Assembly: GCF_051014685.1 (NCBI RefSeq)
Contig: NC_135051.1
Coordinates: 10,373,557 to 10,437,556, forward strand
DNA: 64,000 bases
DNA from: Ptiloglossa arizonensis
Taxonomy: Eukaryota > Arthropoda > Insecta > Hymenoptera > Colletidae
Direction of reading: 5' to 3'
Positions 12,301-26,363 of this stretch are shown here, piece after piece (the first letter of the stretch is position 1; each line of letters opens with the position of its first letter). A program made the translations under genes and the position numbers. The notes under the pieces are model-generated. The model had not been told where the DNA came from and did not search any database. It worked only from the letters and a program-made list of their open reading frames with translations.

Positions 12301-15300
12301 CAACGACGATTTTCAGACGAAATATTTAGCGCAAACCTCTTCGATCTTAACCGAGAGAAATTCCTCTTGTCCGACGTATTCGAGGTTTTTCGAGACGCTC
12401 CGTACTTTTCACAATCATCGAATCGATTCGAAACACTGTGCGATCGAATTATGCTCGAGACTCTCGTCCGCATCGGCAAAACAGAGAGAAAGGTGTGTGA
12501 AAGTGCGCGAAGGGAAGAGATGAAATTACTCAGTATCGGACGGACGACTCGTGAAATTCACCGAATTGGTAAACTTACGAGGAAAGAATTGTTAGAAATT
12601 TTGAGAATAGCGATGAAAAATGTAAAGTCGAGGTATTGTTCGTCGAAAGACTGAATTTGTCCGGTACTGAATGACGACGAGCGAGAAAGGATCGAGGGTG
12701 GGGGGAAAGGAAAGTCTCGCAGCAGCTGCTTAGCGGGTCGGGCGACCCGTCCGATCATTGCCGGTCCTCTATCACTAGCTTCGGGGCATTCGCTACCAGC
12801 TGTTTACCGCGCGTTGGTGCTCGCTCGGAAATTCAATTTCGCGGCAGTAATAAATTTGCAGTTCCCCACTGTTCGGGATTCTTCGCGCGATCCAACTTCC
12901 CTCTACGAGAGGAACTTCTCCCCGACATTTGCATCGCGACACGAACGGGACCTACACGCTCTGAAAAATTCATTACCGCTCGGCAAAGTTTCGAACCCAC
13001 TCATCCTCTAGAGTAAAAATTCATTGGCGGCTGTTTCTCATTTTCTTTCGTTCTTTCCTTTCATTTCGATACATGTATCTTCCAGTGTCGAACGGGGCGC
13101 CAGATCGAGTGATTCGAGCCGTATCGATCGATTTAATCCCGTCGATTTGTATCGACGTGATCGCCCGTGGAAAACAATTTGCCGTAACGGGCGATAATTT
13201 CAATTCGGGTTAACGAGCTTTATAATTACGTCGCGTGAAATCGTCCACCGTCGGTCGGGACCGCTTCTAATAATTGTTAAACGTTTCTCGGCGAAGAAAT
13301 GTAAAAGCAGCGGAACGAAAAGAAAAAAGGAAAAAGAGAAAGAAACGCGGAGAGTCGATCGATTCCCGCGGACATCTAGTGGCTCGTGACGTAACGAGGA
13401 ATGTTTTGCGTCACGTTTTATAGAAATTCGCGTGTACGAATCGATGGGGCTGGCCTGGATTTGTTCGAATGGTAAATTCGTTTGGCTCGCGGGCAATTAG
13501 TCATCGATCTAATAAACGACGGTTCGTTTCTCCGTTTCGCGCGAACAAGCATGTCGGTGCCGGAAACCAGGCCGGCAGTGGGGCGTGTCACGGGCAATTA
13601 TAACGTTCTTCCTGTTCCGCGCGGAGAATCGGGGTAAACGGCCGATCGATGAATAACAGATTTCTTCGTCGGAAGCAACCCTACCGTTGGGACCGATTTC
13701 GCTCGTAGAATGAATTTTTCGATCAATTTGAAAAGTTTGGCGCGGTCCGAGTGAAAATTTCTCACTCGGGGATCGTTTCGCGATAGGATCGATCGGTGCT
13801 GTTCCATCTCGAAATTTCTTCCAACGTGGAAACTGCCTAGATTTTCGTATCGATTTTCCCGTAAGTCGCGAGTAGGTTTGATCGAGGTGAAAATTTATGC
13901 AATTAAGATCGCGTCACCCGCTCCGCTCGATTCGTTCGCGTAACGGAATATTTATAGACGGGTGTTGAAAACGGGTCGAGGACAGGATTTTCTTTTTCCG
14001 CGCAGGTCGTGAGATGCTCCGACGATATTGTGACGCGAGAAGTAAGTACGATAAAATCGACCGATGTTTCGGAACCTTTGTCGCGATTCGTCCAGCCAGC
14101 TGCTTTCCAACACGAACGGGATTATTCGAGAGGACCGGTCGAATTTCACGATTCGGCCCGCTCTATTAGCTTACTCAACTCCGTGATCGTTCATCGAGGC
14201 AAAAATTTTCGTCGGAAACAGAGCGGCGGCCGGTTCTCCCAACCTCGGTCCGTACTCTTGTCAAGCTTGAACGAGCTTTGCAGAGGGAAGCTTCTATCGA
14301 GCTCGCCGAGGCATCGAAACGTATTTGCGATGCCGCGATAAACAGCCAGCTAGTAGCTTGCAGCTATCGCGCGTAGAAATATATATGTATATACATATAT
14401 ATATACACACATACTCGTTCGAAGTAAGTATAATTAGTGGCAGCTTCGCGCGATACGCCTCGTTTCCGTTTCGAGCGCTCTTCACCCTCCTCCGTTGACG
14501 TCCTTCGAACGAAAATAATTTTTCTTCTTTTTTTCTTTTTCGGACGAAAAGAGGGAGAACCAGAAATGCTTGGCGTTCGATGAGAATTTACGGACATTTG
14601 TTCGCACGCGGATTGCGAGCTACACGCTCAAAGATCGACGATCCTCTTAATCGAACACCCGTTAAGTGTATTTCATAATTATTGGACCGAAATAAACCTC
14701 ACGCGACTAAACGAATCCCCTGTTAATGTTTACGTGCTATTAAACGTTTCGAAACAATTAGTTCTATTAATGTATCGAAACGATAAAAAACATTGACTCC
14801 GCGTAGAGTCCACGTGACGTTTGGTTTTAGTCGCTCGCGGACCAGAAGACTCCTTCGATTGAACATTCGTCGAGAGAAATACAACGTGCCAAGGTGTCCG
14901 CAACATCGAGAGTTCATAGACGAACGCGGACACTGCCAAATTTCGTGGTCCAAGTACGCGAGCAATCGCGACGCGTTCATAATAATATCCACCCGACGGT
15001 CTCAACTAGCGGACACGTGTTCGTAATTGGCACGTGGTACTCGCACGACGCGATTCGCGAGCTCCAACTTCCCGCTCGTCTACCAAGGGTACGCTGATCG
15101 CGGATCGGGCACAATTTTAACAAAGTCGTTGGAATTTTATTCCTCTCTCGTGTTAGAAGAACACGATACCGAACACGTTCAACTAATTTTTGCTTGAAAT
15201 TTTTCTTCGGAAAGAGCTATCCGATTTTGGTCTCGTTAATCGGGTAAGAAAGGGTCGATAACTCGAACCTTCGAACAACGTTCGTGCGGGGAAAAATATT

Positions 15301-18300
15301 TCCATCGGAAACACGTTTACGTACGGTCGAAGACAGTTAATTGGACGAGAAGAGGCCGCCGATAACTCGAGGCTTCGAGTGTCTCGGTTAACTTTACGAA
15401 TAAAGTTGGGACGATTCGAGGAAAGATTCGACCGTGGCGTCGAATAAAAGTTTCAACCGTAACACCGTAACTTTATTCGACGGGTGTTGCGTAAGTTTCG
15501 AGCGTCGGTTGATTCGAGGCTCCGAGAGTGACAACAGTCGAGGACGAATCGTCATTTTACTCGTAAATAGCTGAAATGCTCCGTCGTGTCTGGCAGTTCG
15601 TCTTTGTCGTCTCGCCCGTACAAAGTCAGCCGTGAGTTAGAAAATTGCTATTATCGCTCGGCGAGAGAACACTTTGGTACGATGTTACGTAACGCGAAGA
15701 TACAAATATAAAGCACGAGGCGTTGTTCGAAGAATGTTAATTAAATTTACAGTGCAACGTACGATATCCGAGTTTCTTGTCTATACGTAATTGCGTGTCG
15801 CATCTACGGAGGGATTTGTGTTACAATTTCTCGATAAAAGAGCTATGCTTCGGAAGGTCGATAAAGTTTAAGTAACTTTATTCGATTCTACGTTTAGATA
15901 ACTTTTTTTTAACCCGAGGCGCGCGTCAAGGGGCTCGCGGTAACCTCGCACGGATAAGGCCTCGATGGTTTTTGTTCGTAACCGGTTAACGCCCAACACC
16001 GATCGTCCGATTGATCGAATACCGTGTTCGATCGCGGAGGACGTTTTCTACCCTTTCGTGGAGGCTCGACAAAAGTACGGTCTCCTTTTGTATCGGGCGT
16101 TTGGAACGGGAAGATTCCCACGTCGCCCTCGAGCGCCGGTGTCGTTTCTACAGCCACTGAACGCAAAGAAAGCGAGTTTTTACGAGCGCGAGATAAAGAG
16201 GGGACCGCGACGAGACTCGAGAGCCGAAGAAAACAACCGTCTGTATCGTTTCTGCCCCTCCACCTCCAACCGCCGCCGTTCCTTTTCTTTTCAACGCGTT
16301 GTAGGGTATTTCGCAAACGTTGGAACGACCAATGAGACCGTCGACCGCTTGTTTCGCGCGCGACAACGTTTCAAGACACCGCGTAACGAAAATATTCAAA
16401 TAGTAATAATTTCTCGGGAGCACCTTACCGATCGCTCGACACCGTTACTACAAAGGTATCGAGTGAACAAATGTAGAACTTAACATTTTCATAAGTGCAA
16501 CGATGCGAGTGAAAAATACCGATGCACTTTCTCTCGAAGGGAATTGCCTTTTTCTTCCACACGTATCGATTCTTCGGATCGTTTCACCTAAAACGAGAGT
16601 ATCGAGGTACCGTGTTTAATAAATGAAAAACAAGCGCGTTACGATTCCACAACCGTATGGATTTAAGGGTTAACGAACTTAACGAACAAACGAACGAAGC
16701 TTGAGATAACGATCGCCCGAGGGAGGATCGAGGGAGGGTCGAGGGAGGGAGGTTGAAGAGAGCGCATCGCGAACGGAAGGAACGAAACGGAGGAAACGAG
16801 ACGCTGCATGGGAAACTGGATTGTTCAGGGGTGCAGCTTCCCGATTCTACTTTTCGGAAGGTAGCCCCCTGATCTACGAGACTTTTACTTGGCATTTTTC
16901 CATGTTAACCCCATTCTTCTTTGTCGGTCTAATTACACCTCGGGTAGTCTAATTAGGCTCGTATCGCGCGGGAACCACTTTGAGGACGATAATCGGGATT
17001 TAACGGGTGGTCCTCGAAGAAGGTGTCGCGTGTTACGAAACACGCTCTATGTACTATATATAGAAGGTGTCCCGTAACGTGTGAGAGACGAAAGTAAATA
17101 AAGAATGGTTCACGAACGGAATTTGATATTCCTGAATACGACTTCTCTTGAAACTCGGACTTGAATCGCAAGGGTGGAATTGGCTCGACTGTAATATTGT
17201 ATTTGCATCCATCGAAAGAATTATTGCGAACAGGAGATATATGTTTGCGCAAACATTTCTTTTATCGTTTTCGCGCGCGAAATTTATTCCTCGAGCGACT
17301 TTCGGATGCCACAGGCCACCCTGTACATTCGATTCGTCGACGATCAAGGACCTCCTAAACGGGTCGCGAGCCGACGCGTTAATTGGAAATCCATCGTCGC
17401 GTCCTTAGGGTTGCTGGTCTAAACCAGAACACGTGTTTGTCTGTCAAAATCAACATCGAAAGTACTCACCCCTACTCCCCGTAACTTCGATCGAGTAAAC
17501 GATGACTCTCGAGTTTCCTCTCTCGCTCTCTTTCCAGGAAGAGAGAGAGAAAAATAACTCGAAACTCGAGTATTCGCGATCCGTTGCAAAAAGTTCTTAG
17601 ATGATCGAAAAGATAAGAAGGATGAGACGTGGGCAAGAGTTGTTGGGTGTCACAGTAATCTCCACACACTGACAACGAGACTCTAACGAAAAAAAAAAAA
17701 AAAAAAATTTACACACACACCCCTACCCCTACCCCCTACCCACCACACATATACACACACACTCACATGTGCGCGCGTCCCCGCTACCTTCTCCCTCGCA
17801 AATTCCTCTCGCCGTATTTATCCCCCTTTCTCTTCACGCGCGCGTACGCGTGCACGCGCGCACGTGCACACACGGACACGGACACTTGATCTCGAACCAA
17901 TGACCATTCCGGGTAAAAATCATCAAAGACGCAACACGCGCATTGAAAGAGTGAATTTCACGTACAGAAAGCGAGGAAAAAAGTAGCAAAACGAAGCAAA
18001 AAGAAAAAAAATAGCAGTAGTTGTCGTTGCTGTTTTATCGTAGACTCTGCTCCATTCTGTGCTGGTAAAATATAGAAAAAATATTGAAAAAAGAAAAATG
18101 AGATTAGAGCGACGAGGGTACGTAGACGATACCGTAGCTAGCAAGAGTAGGTTTAGAAGGAGTTCCTTGAATTTCGGTAGCAAGAGAAAGAAAAGAGAAA
18201 GGAAAAAAAAAAGGATGAGACGTGGGCAAGGGTTGTTGGGTGTTACAGATGCGGATTTCTGCTGCGGAATGCGATGGCCTGGTGACGCCACCAGCCTGTC

Positions 18301-21300
18301 GAACCGGTCGTCGACCTCCTCTAACGACCCCAAGAACCAGTACAAGAACCAGAACAATAACCACTACACGTCGCACCAACACCTTCACCGCACCCACCTT
18401 CGCGGTCCGTTCTTCTGTTTTTACATCTCTCGTAACCTCGTCTAGAGAAATAATTAAGGCAATCACGACTTTCATCCGACCCGACCCATTCAGTCGCTGC
18501 GGTCTCTCGTCTTGTGCCGCGACTCGTTACCAGTGTTCCGCTCGCTCGTTCGGTCGCTCTACTCGCCCGTTGCTCGTAATCTATTCTTCGATTCTCGGAG
18601 TTGTTATTCTTTTTCCCAATTTTTATAAATCGCGATTCACGTGGCTTTCACGTTAGACCGAACAAAAAACTGAACAGCCACGTGTCAACGAGATGCGTAT
18701 GAAAAGTAACGAGACCGATTTCTGTAAAAATCGCGAAACGTGCACTCCACGTCTTTTAAAATAGTTTCATTTGAACCGATCTCGGTCGGTTACAACCTTT
18801 TCGAGCAATATTTGTTTTTTTAAGTCTCTCGTATTATTTTCACATTTGCTCGTTTGCGCTAAAAGTTCTTCGCAAGTCGAATCGTACGACTACTCGATGT
18901 AGTAAAAACTGTGTATTTGGGTATTTCGAACAACAAAGTGACGTTTTCCAAGCAGATCGATCTCGTCGCTTTTTAAACGCATCTTGAACGTCCAAATCGG
19001 CCGTGTTTCCGGCGTTTGGGGTGAGATGTCGGAGTGAGATGTCCGTTTTCGAGAAAGTCGAAGTTGAAAGAGCGTCTCTCTCCCTCTGTAGTCGATCGAG
19101 AGAGACTGCAATCGAGCCACACGAATTGAATCCTGAATGGGTTGCCCGTCGAATTTTTGCATTCCATTACGAGGGTTTGTAGGTCGATCGATTTTCAAGC
19201 GGGAGCATACTCTCCCCTTGATACACCCGTGCTAGAGAGAAAGAGAGAGACAGAGAGAAAGAGAGGAAAAAAAAAGCAAAAGGAAAAAATGAAAAGAAAA
19301 AGAAATAGAGTCGCTGGAACTTTTTGTTTTGCGCTCGACCCCGACGCGAGTCGGTCAGCGAAATGAAGACGTTGTTCGACCTAAGCCCTTCGCTCACTTC
19401 ATCGATTAGGATGGACATACACACACGCGCATACACACACACACACACACACACACAAGCACAAACACCGTACAACGATGACAAATCAACGCGAGGACAA
19501 CGGACGCCACGCGTTGTACTCCCAGTCTCGTAACGTCGCGTAAGAACGAAATTACGATGCGTCCGTGGCCTCGGTGTTTCCCTACATCGCGTTTTAACTC
19601 GCGGTTAGTCGAACCCTTTGGCTGCAAGGGCCAGAAACTGTTCATCATCGATCGTGACAGTTGCTGAAGAGAAAAAGGACGAGTCGACGAGTAGAGGCCA
19701 TGTACCGTGTAGGTACAAACCGAGTTGGTAATATTATTACGGCCTTTGACACCGTTCTCGATCGCAGAGTAAAATTTTACACGTAACTACGAAGAAGCCC
19801 AAGTACGAAAATCTGCTAAGAAAGCAAAGTAGCAGATCGTACAACAGTTTTCTTTTCGTTCGAAAGAACACTTTTCCATGGGTGAGTCGTTCTCGTCCAT
19901 AGATTCGCAGCCAGAGGGTTGACAACTCCCGTGTCCGTGACTCGCGATCTACGAGGAACGAAAGCTCACTTTTGGCGAGTAGTATCGGTCGAGATACGTT
20001 TCCGATCAGACCAGATTTCCCTCTTTTTTCTACCCACCCCGTTTCCCCACGGACCGAGCTCTATGTCCCCTCGTAACAGCGATTTACCCGTCGGCGAAAT
20101 AACATTATAACCTTTTAACGCTCTTTTCAAGCCGACTTGGAGGTTCGTGCCTAATCGCGTCGGAGCATAATCGAGAACGCGAGTCGACGCAATACATTTT
20201 TTTATTCTTTCCCGCGAACCGTTCCGTTTCTCTTTTCCTTTGTTTCTCCCCCCTCGAAGCCGGAAGACCGTTGCTCGATCATCGAGAACGATTTCTAGAA
20301 ACGCGGATTACGCGTACGTCGATGTCACACCCCATCCTCCGTCCCGTCTTTTCCACCAACTCTGTATACACTTCAGCGTACCAGACACTCGTGTCTTTTA
20401 CTTGCGACTCTCTGTGTAACCGAATGCGTTGCAATCGAGTCGGTGGTTGGGTCTCGTTCGGCTCGTCGCACGCGATATTGAAAATTTCGACGACGAGTAG
20501 CTCGCGGAATGCGAATACGAATTGAGGAATACCGACGCGGTGATAAGCGAGGGTATGTATTTATATTTCGAACGTTTCGACCTCGTTTCGGTGTTACGTA
20601 CGGGTGTGAAACATTTTTGCGTCTTCCCCTCCCCATAGGTGAGAAAACAAGCACACATCGAGGAAAGATCTTTTCAAAGTTTTTCAATTTTTTCAAATCG
20701 AAGAACAGAAGCCGGTGTTTATGAAAAAGCAGCTCGCGACACTACTCGGACATAGTACGTAACTACTCGTTTAATTTTTAATAAATATCTTCTTTTCTTC
20801 CTCATTCGCACAGGTACAAAATTTCGTGGACTCTTTTTCCTTACACTGTACAGTTTTCCGAACGTAATTATTACCTCGAGACAGTTCACCCGGTTCCTTC
20901 GCAGGGTGTAGCACAAACTACGAGTACGTTTCGTATAATTTCGCCAAATTTCCCTTCTCTGTCGCTCTTCCCTCGTAACAATTAATCTTATCTACGTTAC
21001 GCAACGTCGCGTTACGTTGTTTCACTTCCGATAGGGTTGTCGCTCGTTTCCCCTCGTTCGACGTTACGATTGTCACAGCGAAGGTTCACAGAACGAAACA
21101 AGGTCGAAACGCTTCGAATCCGTACACACGATTCCTTAATTTGTAAAGAGAAACGAAAATTTGCAAGTTCCCGACGACCTAACCCAGAGTCCAGACACCG
21201 ACCACGAAGCTTGACACTTGAATACGAACACGACATTAGTCGCAGCATGTGCACAGCATGGCGCTAACGAGGCTTTATGCAATAACGGCATCGGCTTACG

Positions 21301-24300
21301 CAAACGTAGAAGAAGCGGAGAAAAGAAAACAAAAGAAACGGGGGAAAGGGAACGAAACGGAAATTGAAAATATTTCAAATAAACGAAAGAAAAGGAAACG
21401 TTTGTTCGCCGTTTACCGGGTGGGCGGGGGGGTGTTAACCGTTTCACGAGGCCGATCTTTCAGGATCGATTCACGGCCGAGAAGGTCGGCTTCGATCGGT
21501 CGCGACAAGACAGGAGGGGGCCAGAAAACTCTCGGTGTGACGTTTAAACGTCGAACGTTTCCGAAACGATGCATTCGGGGAGTAATGTTTCAAACGAGTG
21601 GAATCGTCGATAATCCGTTGCTCGATACGGATGCATCTTTAAGCGACGCTAGTTCGAATTAGCGTGCGCTGCTCGCCGAGACTGCACGAAGAGACGAGCT
21701 TCCCCGATCGGGGCTACAATTCCAATTGCACGATTGTGTTTCAGGTACCTTGACCGTGAACGTGAGCGTGCTGTTGCTAAGTTTGGCTTCCCCCGACGAG
21801 TCCAGTTTGGTAAATTGAAATTTTTATTTTAAACGGCTCGCCGATCGAGCGATCCTCGATAATTAATATCGACACAGGTCGTTGCGAAAGTTGGTCCCGT
21901 ATTTCTGGCAACTCCACTAACGGAGAGAAAAGGAATGTGATTCGCGGCCAGATAAATGTCACGGTCGTAAGTGAAATTGATCCGTTAAAATGGATGGAAT
22001 TCGATTCGTTTCGTTATCAATATTGTACGGATGGGCGACGAAGAATAAACAACGATAACAATGACGATAAATAAGAATAAGAAAATAAGAAAGTTTCGAA
22101 AGTTACGAAAGTTCGAGCGAGTATGTTGAATAATAACGCGCAACGAGAGAAGCACGAGGCCGGTTTTCGCAACACCCTGTATAAATCAGGCAATAAACCC
22201 CTCGGTAGTTTCAATCTTCTTAGAGAATAATTAAATAGCGTCTTAGCCGTGAGAAGCTATCCCTTCGTCGAAGGGATAAATAAATTACACGTTACAGAGT
22301 TCTCACCGCCAAGGAGTTCATTCCCGGTTTAGATTATTAATTTATTTCAAGACTCGTCGCGACCAGTGACGTTAACGAGGGCCGGGGGACGATGTGCCTG
22401 GCCCCAATTTTAACGAAACATTGAAAGGTGGATGGATCGTTGCGATAAATATTAGTTAATTACCGAAAAGCTTACCCTCTCGACCGATTTCAAGGATCTT
22501 GAAACGTATCGTCAAGGTCGCCATTCTGAAATCGAATACCGGCAATTGTTCAAAAAGGGAGGTAACAACTTGACCTGACCCTTCTACGTTCCTCTAATTC
22601 AAGGACAGATCGAATCAGAATAGATGAAACGAATAGATCGAGTTCGGTCGGATCGTGTTCGGTTAATATAAGATACCTTTTCCAAACATTTCTCTTCGAC
22701 GCGGCACCGGCGTCATTTTTTCCGAAATACCTCGGAAAGTGGGGTATTCTCAGAACGATGACCTTGACAAGGTATCTCAAGGTCGTAGAATTCGGCAAAG
22801 AGGGCAAGCTTCCAAGAAATTAGGAAATGTTTAAGCGAAGCGTTGATTTCGTTCCCAAACGTCGTCGGCGATTTCGTAACAGGTATTCTGGTTTTGTCGG
22901 TATTGTCGACAGAAATACGAGGTGGAGTTCTTGCTACAGCAACAGTGGTACGATCCGCGGTTGCGTTACAGCAACCGATCCCAGTACGAGTTCTTGAACG
23001 CGATTCATCACTACGACGACATCTGGTTGCCGGACACGTACTTTATAATGCACGGCGACTTTAAGGATCCACTGATACCCGTGCACTTCGCCCTACGGAT
23101 ATACCGCAACGGCACGGTCAACTACCTTATGAGGTATGTACTTATATCGATGTATTCGCAATCGGCTCGGAGTCACCGAATCGCGTCGATGCTACTACTT
23201 CGCCGCTACTTCCATCTGCGTAAGCCATGTTTACGTCGTATCGATGAAACGCTCCATCGGGGGTCAAGGAATCTTGACGCGTACCCGAGACACGATACAA
23301 GCTTCCTCCAGAAATTGTTGGTCAAACTTGGCCATATTTTAAAAACGTTTAATCTACGATAATGATAGTATTTATTGTTCGATAACACCTAGAAGGAAGA
23401 CGACACCGGTAATTATCGAGCTTCGATCGTATAAAATATATTACATTTCGTTCACCGATTTCACGCGATTCAATTTCCTAACGTTTGGAACGGAATATGT
23501 TTCCGTCGTTAAAGTACACCGTAGAATACGAAAGTTTGCTCGGCCATTTCTGGAGCACTCTCCCAAAGAAAGAAGGACAGCCTCGAGAGCCACCCCGGAG
23601 CATCGATATTGTCGAACGAAGCTACTCGCAACGTTGTTACAACGATTCGCGTAAACACGGTTTGTAGCATCGGACGCCTCGGCTAAGATTTCTTAAAGGG
23701 TTACGACAGAACGACGAGCACGAAAATAAGGTTGCTTTCAGGGAGCTGATCCACAAACGGTTGTGTAATTTCGAAAAAATTCCAACTCGTCCACCAGTCG
23801 GTGAAACTCTCGAGCCGACGAAATAACGACGACGTATATCCATTCGACAGATTGTCCAAAGCGAAAGAAAAAAGGTTTGATAAAATCGCAGCTTGAGCGG
23901 CGAGATTTTAAAAATCTTTCTTTCTCCGTCCTTCCTATTCTTCCGGCTCGTGATTGAACATTGTCTACACGATACTTTCTACCGTGTAAAGTTTTGGAAA
24001 AATGAAAAGAAATATCCGCTCGATGGTTAGAGACCTTCTTCGTCGAGGCGAGCGACTTCTCGATGAAATTTGACGAATTGATCGTTCGATCGATGCAGCT
24101 GTACTAGCCCCGCTCCCCGTTTACTTCGCCGCTAAACAAAGACACGATAATATTATACAACCGTTACGAATTAAATCCCCGAAATGCTGGCTTATCCCCG
24201 AACCCCGTCGTAACCCCTTAAATTAACGTCGATTTTTCGCCACAAAGGATTGAATGTATCTTTAACTTTCTAGGCGTCACCTTATCCTATCCTGCCAGGG

Positions 24301-26328
24301 TAGACTTAATATCTTCCCCTTCGATGACCCACTGTGTTCATTCGCGATCGAGAGCAGTAAGTGAATCCACAAACTTAATCGTTCCCTCGTTAGCCGACCC
24401 TTTCCCCTTTCTCCACGGAACAACCGTTGTTACGCCGGATTCGTTCCTTTAAACGTTAAACGTTAAACGTACATCGGAAATAAAAAGGAACACTGACGTC
24501 CCGTCTCTCTCCCTCAGTATCGTACGAGCAAACGGCGATCACGTACGTGTGGAAGAACGACGAGGGTACCTTGCGGAAAAGTCCAAGCCTGACGTCGCTG
24601 AACGCGTACCTCATTAAAAACCAGACAATCACGTGTCCGATAAAAGTAAGCTGGCGAGGTGAGTCACCAAGTTCAGACTATTTTATAAGGGGAGACGTTC
24701 GAAACAAGTACAAAGAAAAAGTACGGCAGTCGGGAATCGGGAATCGGGAATCGGGATACGGGAATCGGGAATCGGGAACGTCCATCGAGCGGTACAGTTC
24801 TGACTTTTTGAAATGTTTCCTTTAAAAATAAATGAAGAGGTTTAGTAGAAATTTCGAGTACAAAGTATCGAAGATTCGGAACTGTAGCATTTTTAATAAG
24901 CGCATCGTTCAGTTCGCGTCGAAATGCACACGCGACGAGGAACACCGATAACTTTGCCACTCTCTGTTCGTTGTCAGTTCTATCTTACAATTTTCTATTG
25001 CATCCTTAAGTGACACGCTTCTATATTTACTATCGCAATGCACCGAACACGGCAGTTTCGTTGGTCAACGAGAAACGGTTTTTAGTGTCGCTTGTACACG
25101 CACCCGAAGACTCGAGACAAACTGTACCCTGTCGTTGAGTGAGTCGCTCATCGGGGCTGGGAGGGGCTCGAGTTGTCCTCCTCCGAGAAACGATACTCAA
25201 ATTGTTCGCGTTTTTACAAATATCGAGTATCCGCGGTTAATTTTCTCACACGATGCAACAAGAACCATTCCTCCATCGCTCTGCAAAAAAATCGTTAAAC
25301 TCGGAGCTGGAGGAACCGCGGGGTGCCCCATCCCCGCCCAGCACCCAGCACCCAGCACCCAGCATCCAGCACCCGGCACCCGGCACCCGGCACTCGGCAC
25401 CCGGCACCCAGCCATCTATCCAACTCAAGTCCTGTCGCCTACCCAAGTGCTTCGATGGTCAGCGGGTATTGAAAACAAAGTTACGCAAAAATATAGTGTA
25501 AATACTCAATTATAGAACTTACCGCTCGTATCGATGATCGATATCACCGAGCAACAATTAGTCCTTCGAAGGTGTGTAAAAATCGAAAGATTAGCAAGAA
25601 AACCGAGGCTACGGTTAGTACTCCGCTCGTGTCGGTGTCGGATAAAAGGAGCAGCGTAATACCTGTTACCAGATCGATGCACCTGAGGCGCTGCATCCCT
25701 TGTAAACCCCCTTTGCTCCATTCCTGGAAAACCCCACCGTCGTTTCTACGGACGACCGCTACCGGATCAATAAATCCGGTCAGCACGCCCGAAAAAGGAT
25801 TCCTAATTTCGTTCACGGCTTGCCCGCGGACGATTCCGCGTTCCTCTTCATTGAACCGGTTAACCGTCGATCGATCGTTCCTCGATAACGTTGTTTTCGT
25901 CCGATCGATTCCACATCGTTCTCGAGGCGCTCTTCGCGATCGGAGGAAATCGTTAAAATAAAACACACCACCGCGTCTCTCGGATCTGAAATTTTGCCAT
26001 CGTTCTTCGATCCCCGTTTAAAAACCCAACGCATGCCCCCTAATGAAATTTCGAACACCAAAAATTCTTTTTTCGAATTCGAATTAACCAAATTTTTTCT
26101 TTCCGTTTCACTCGAGATGAAACGAACCACTTGGATCATTTGTGCGCGCCTTTTGTTTTCGTGTCTTCTTTTCATCCCCCAGCCAGCATCCTCCCTTCAT
26201 TCTCCATCTTGTCGCGAAGAATCATCTTGCGTGTTCCAGCAAAGTGAAGAGATGCGTTTCGCTTGAATTTTTTCGTTTCTTTCGTCGCTTTGTTGCCAAC
26301 TTTCTTTCCATCTCTCCGAAAAGAAATA

Positions 26329-26363
<35 letters not shown>

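Larger units (their letters stand above)
11347..21744 (+). other. pHCl-1 intron 2 (10.4 kb, contains cassette exon A)
   Basis: Long intron holding cassette exon A (18249-18404), a duplicated acceptor copy at 17618-17655, candidate recursive splice sites near 11949 and 20638, an inverted-repeat element (about 17050-17326) and several microsatellites. No other gene recognised. Confidence 0.7.
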
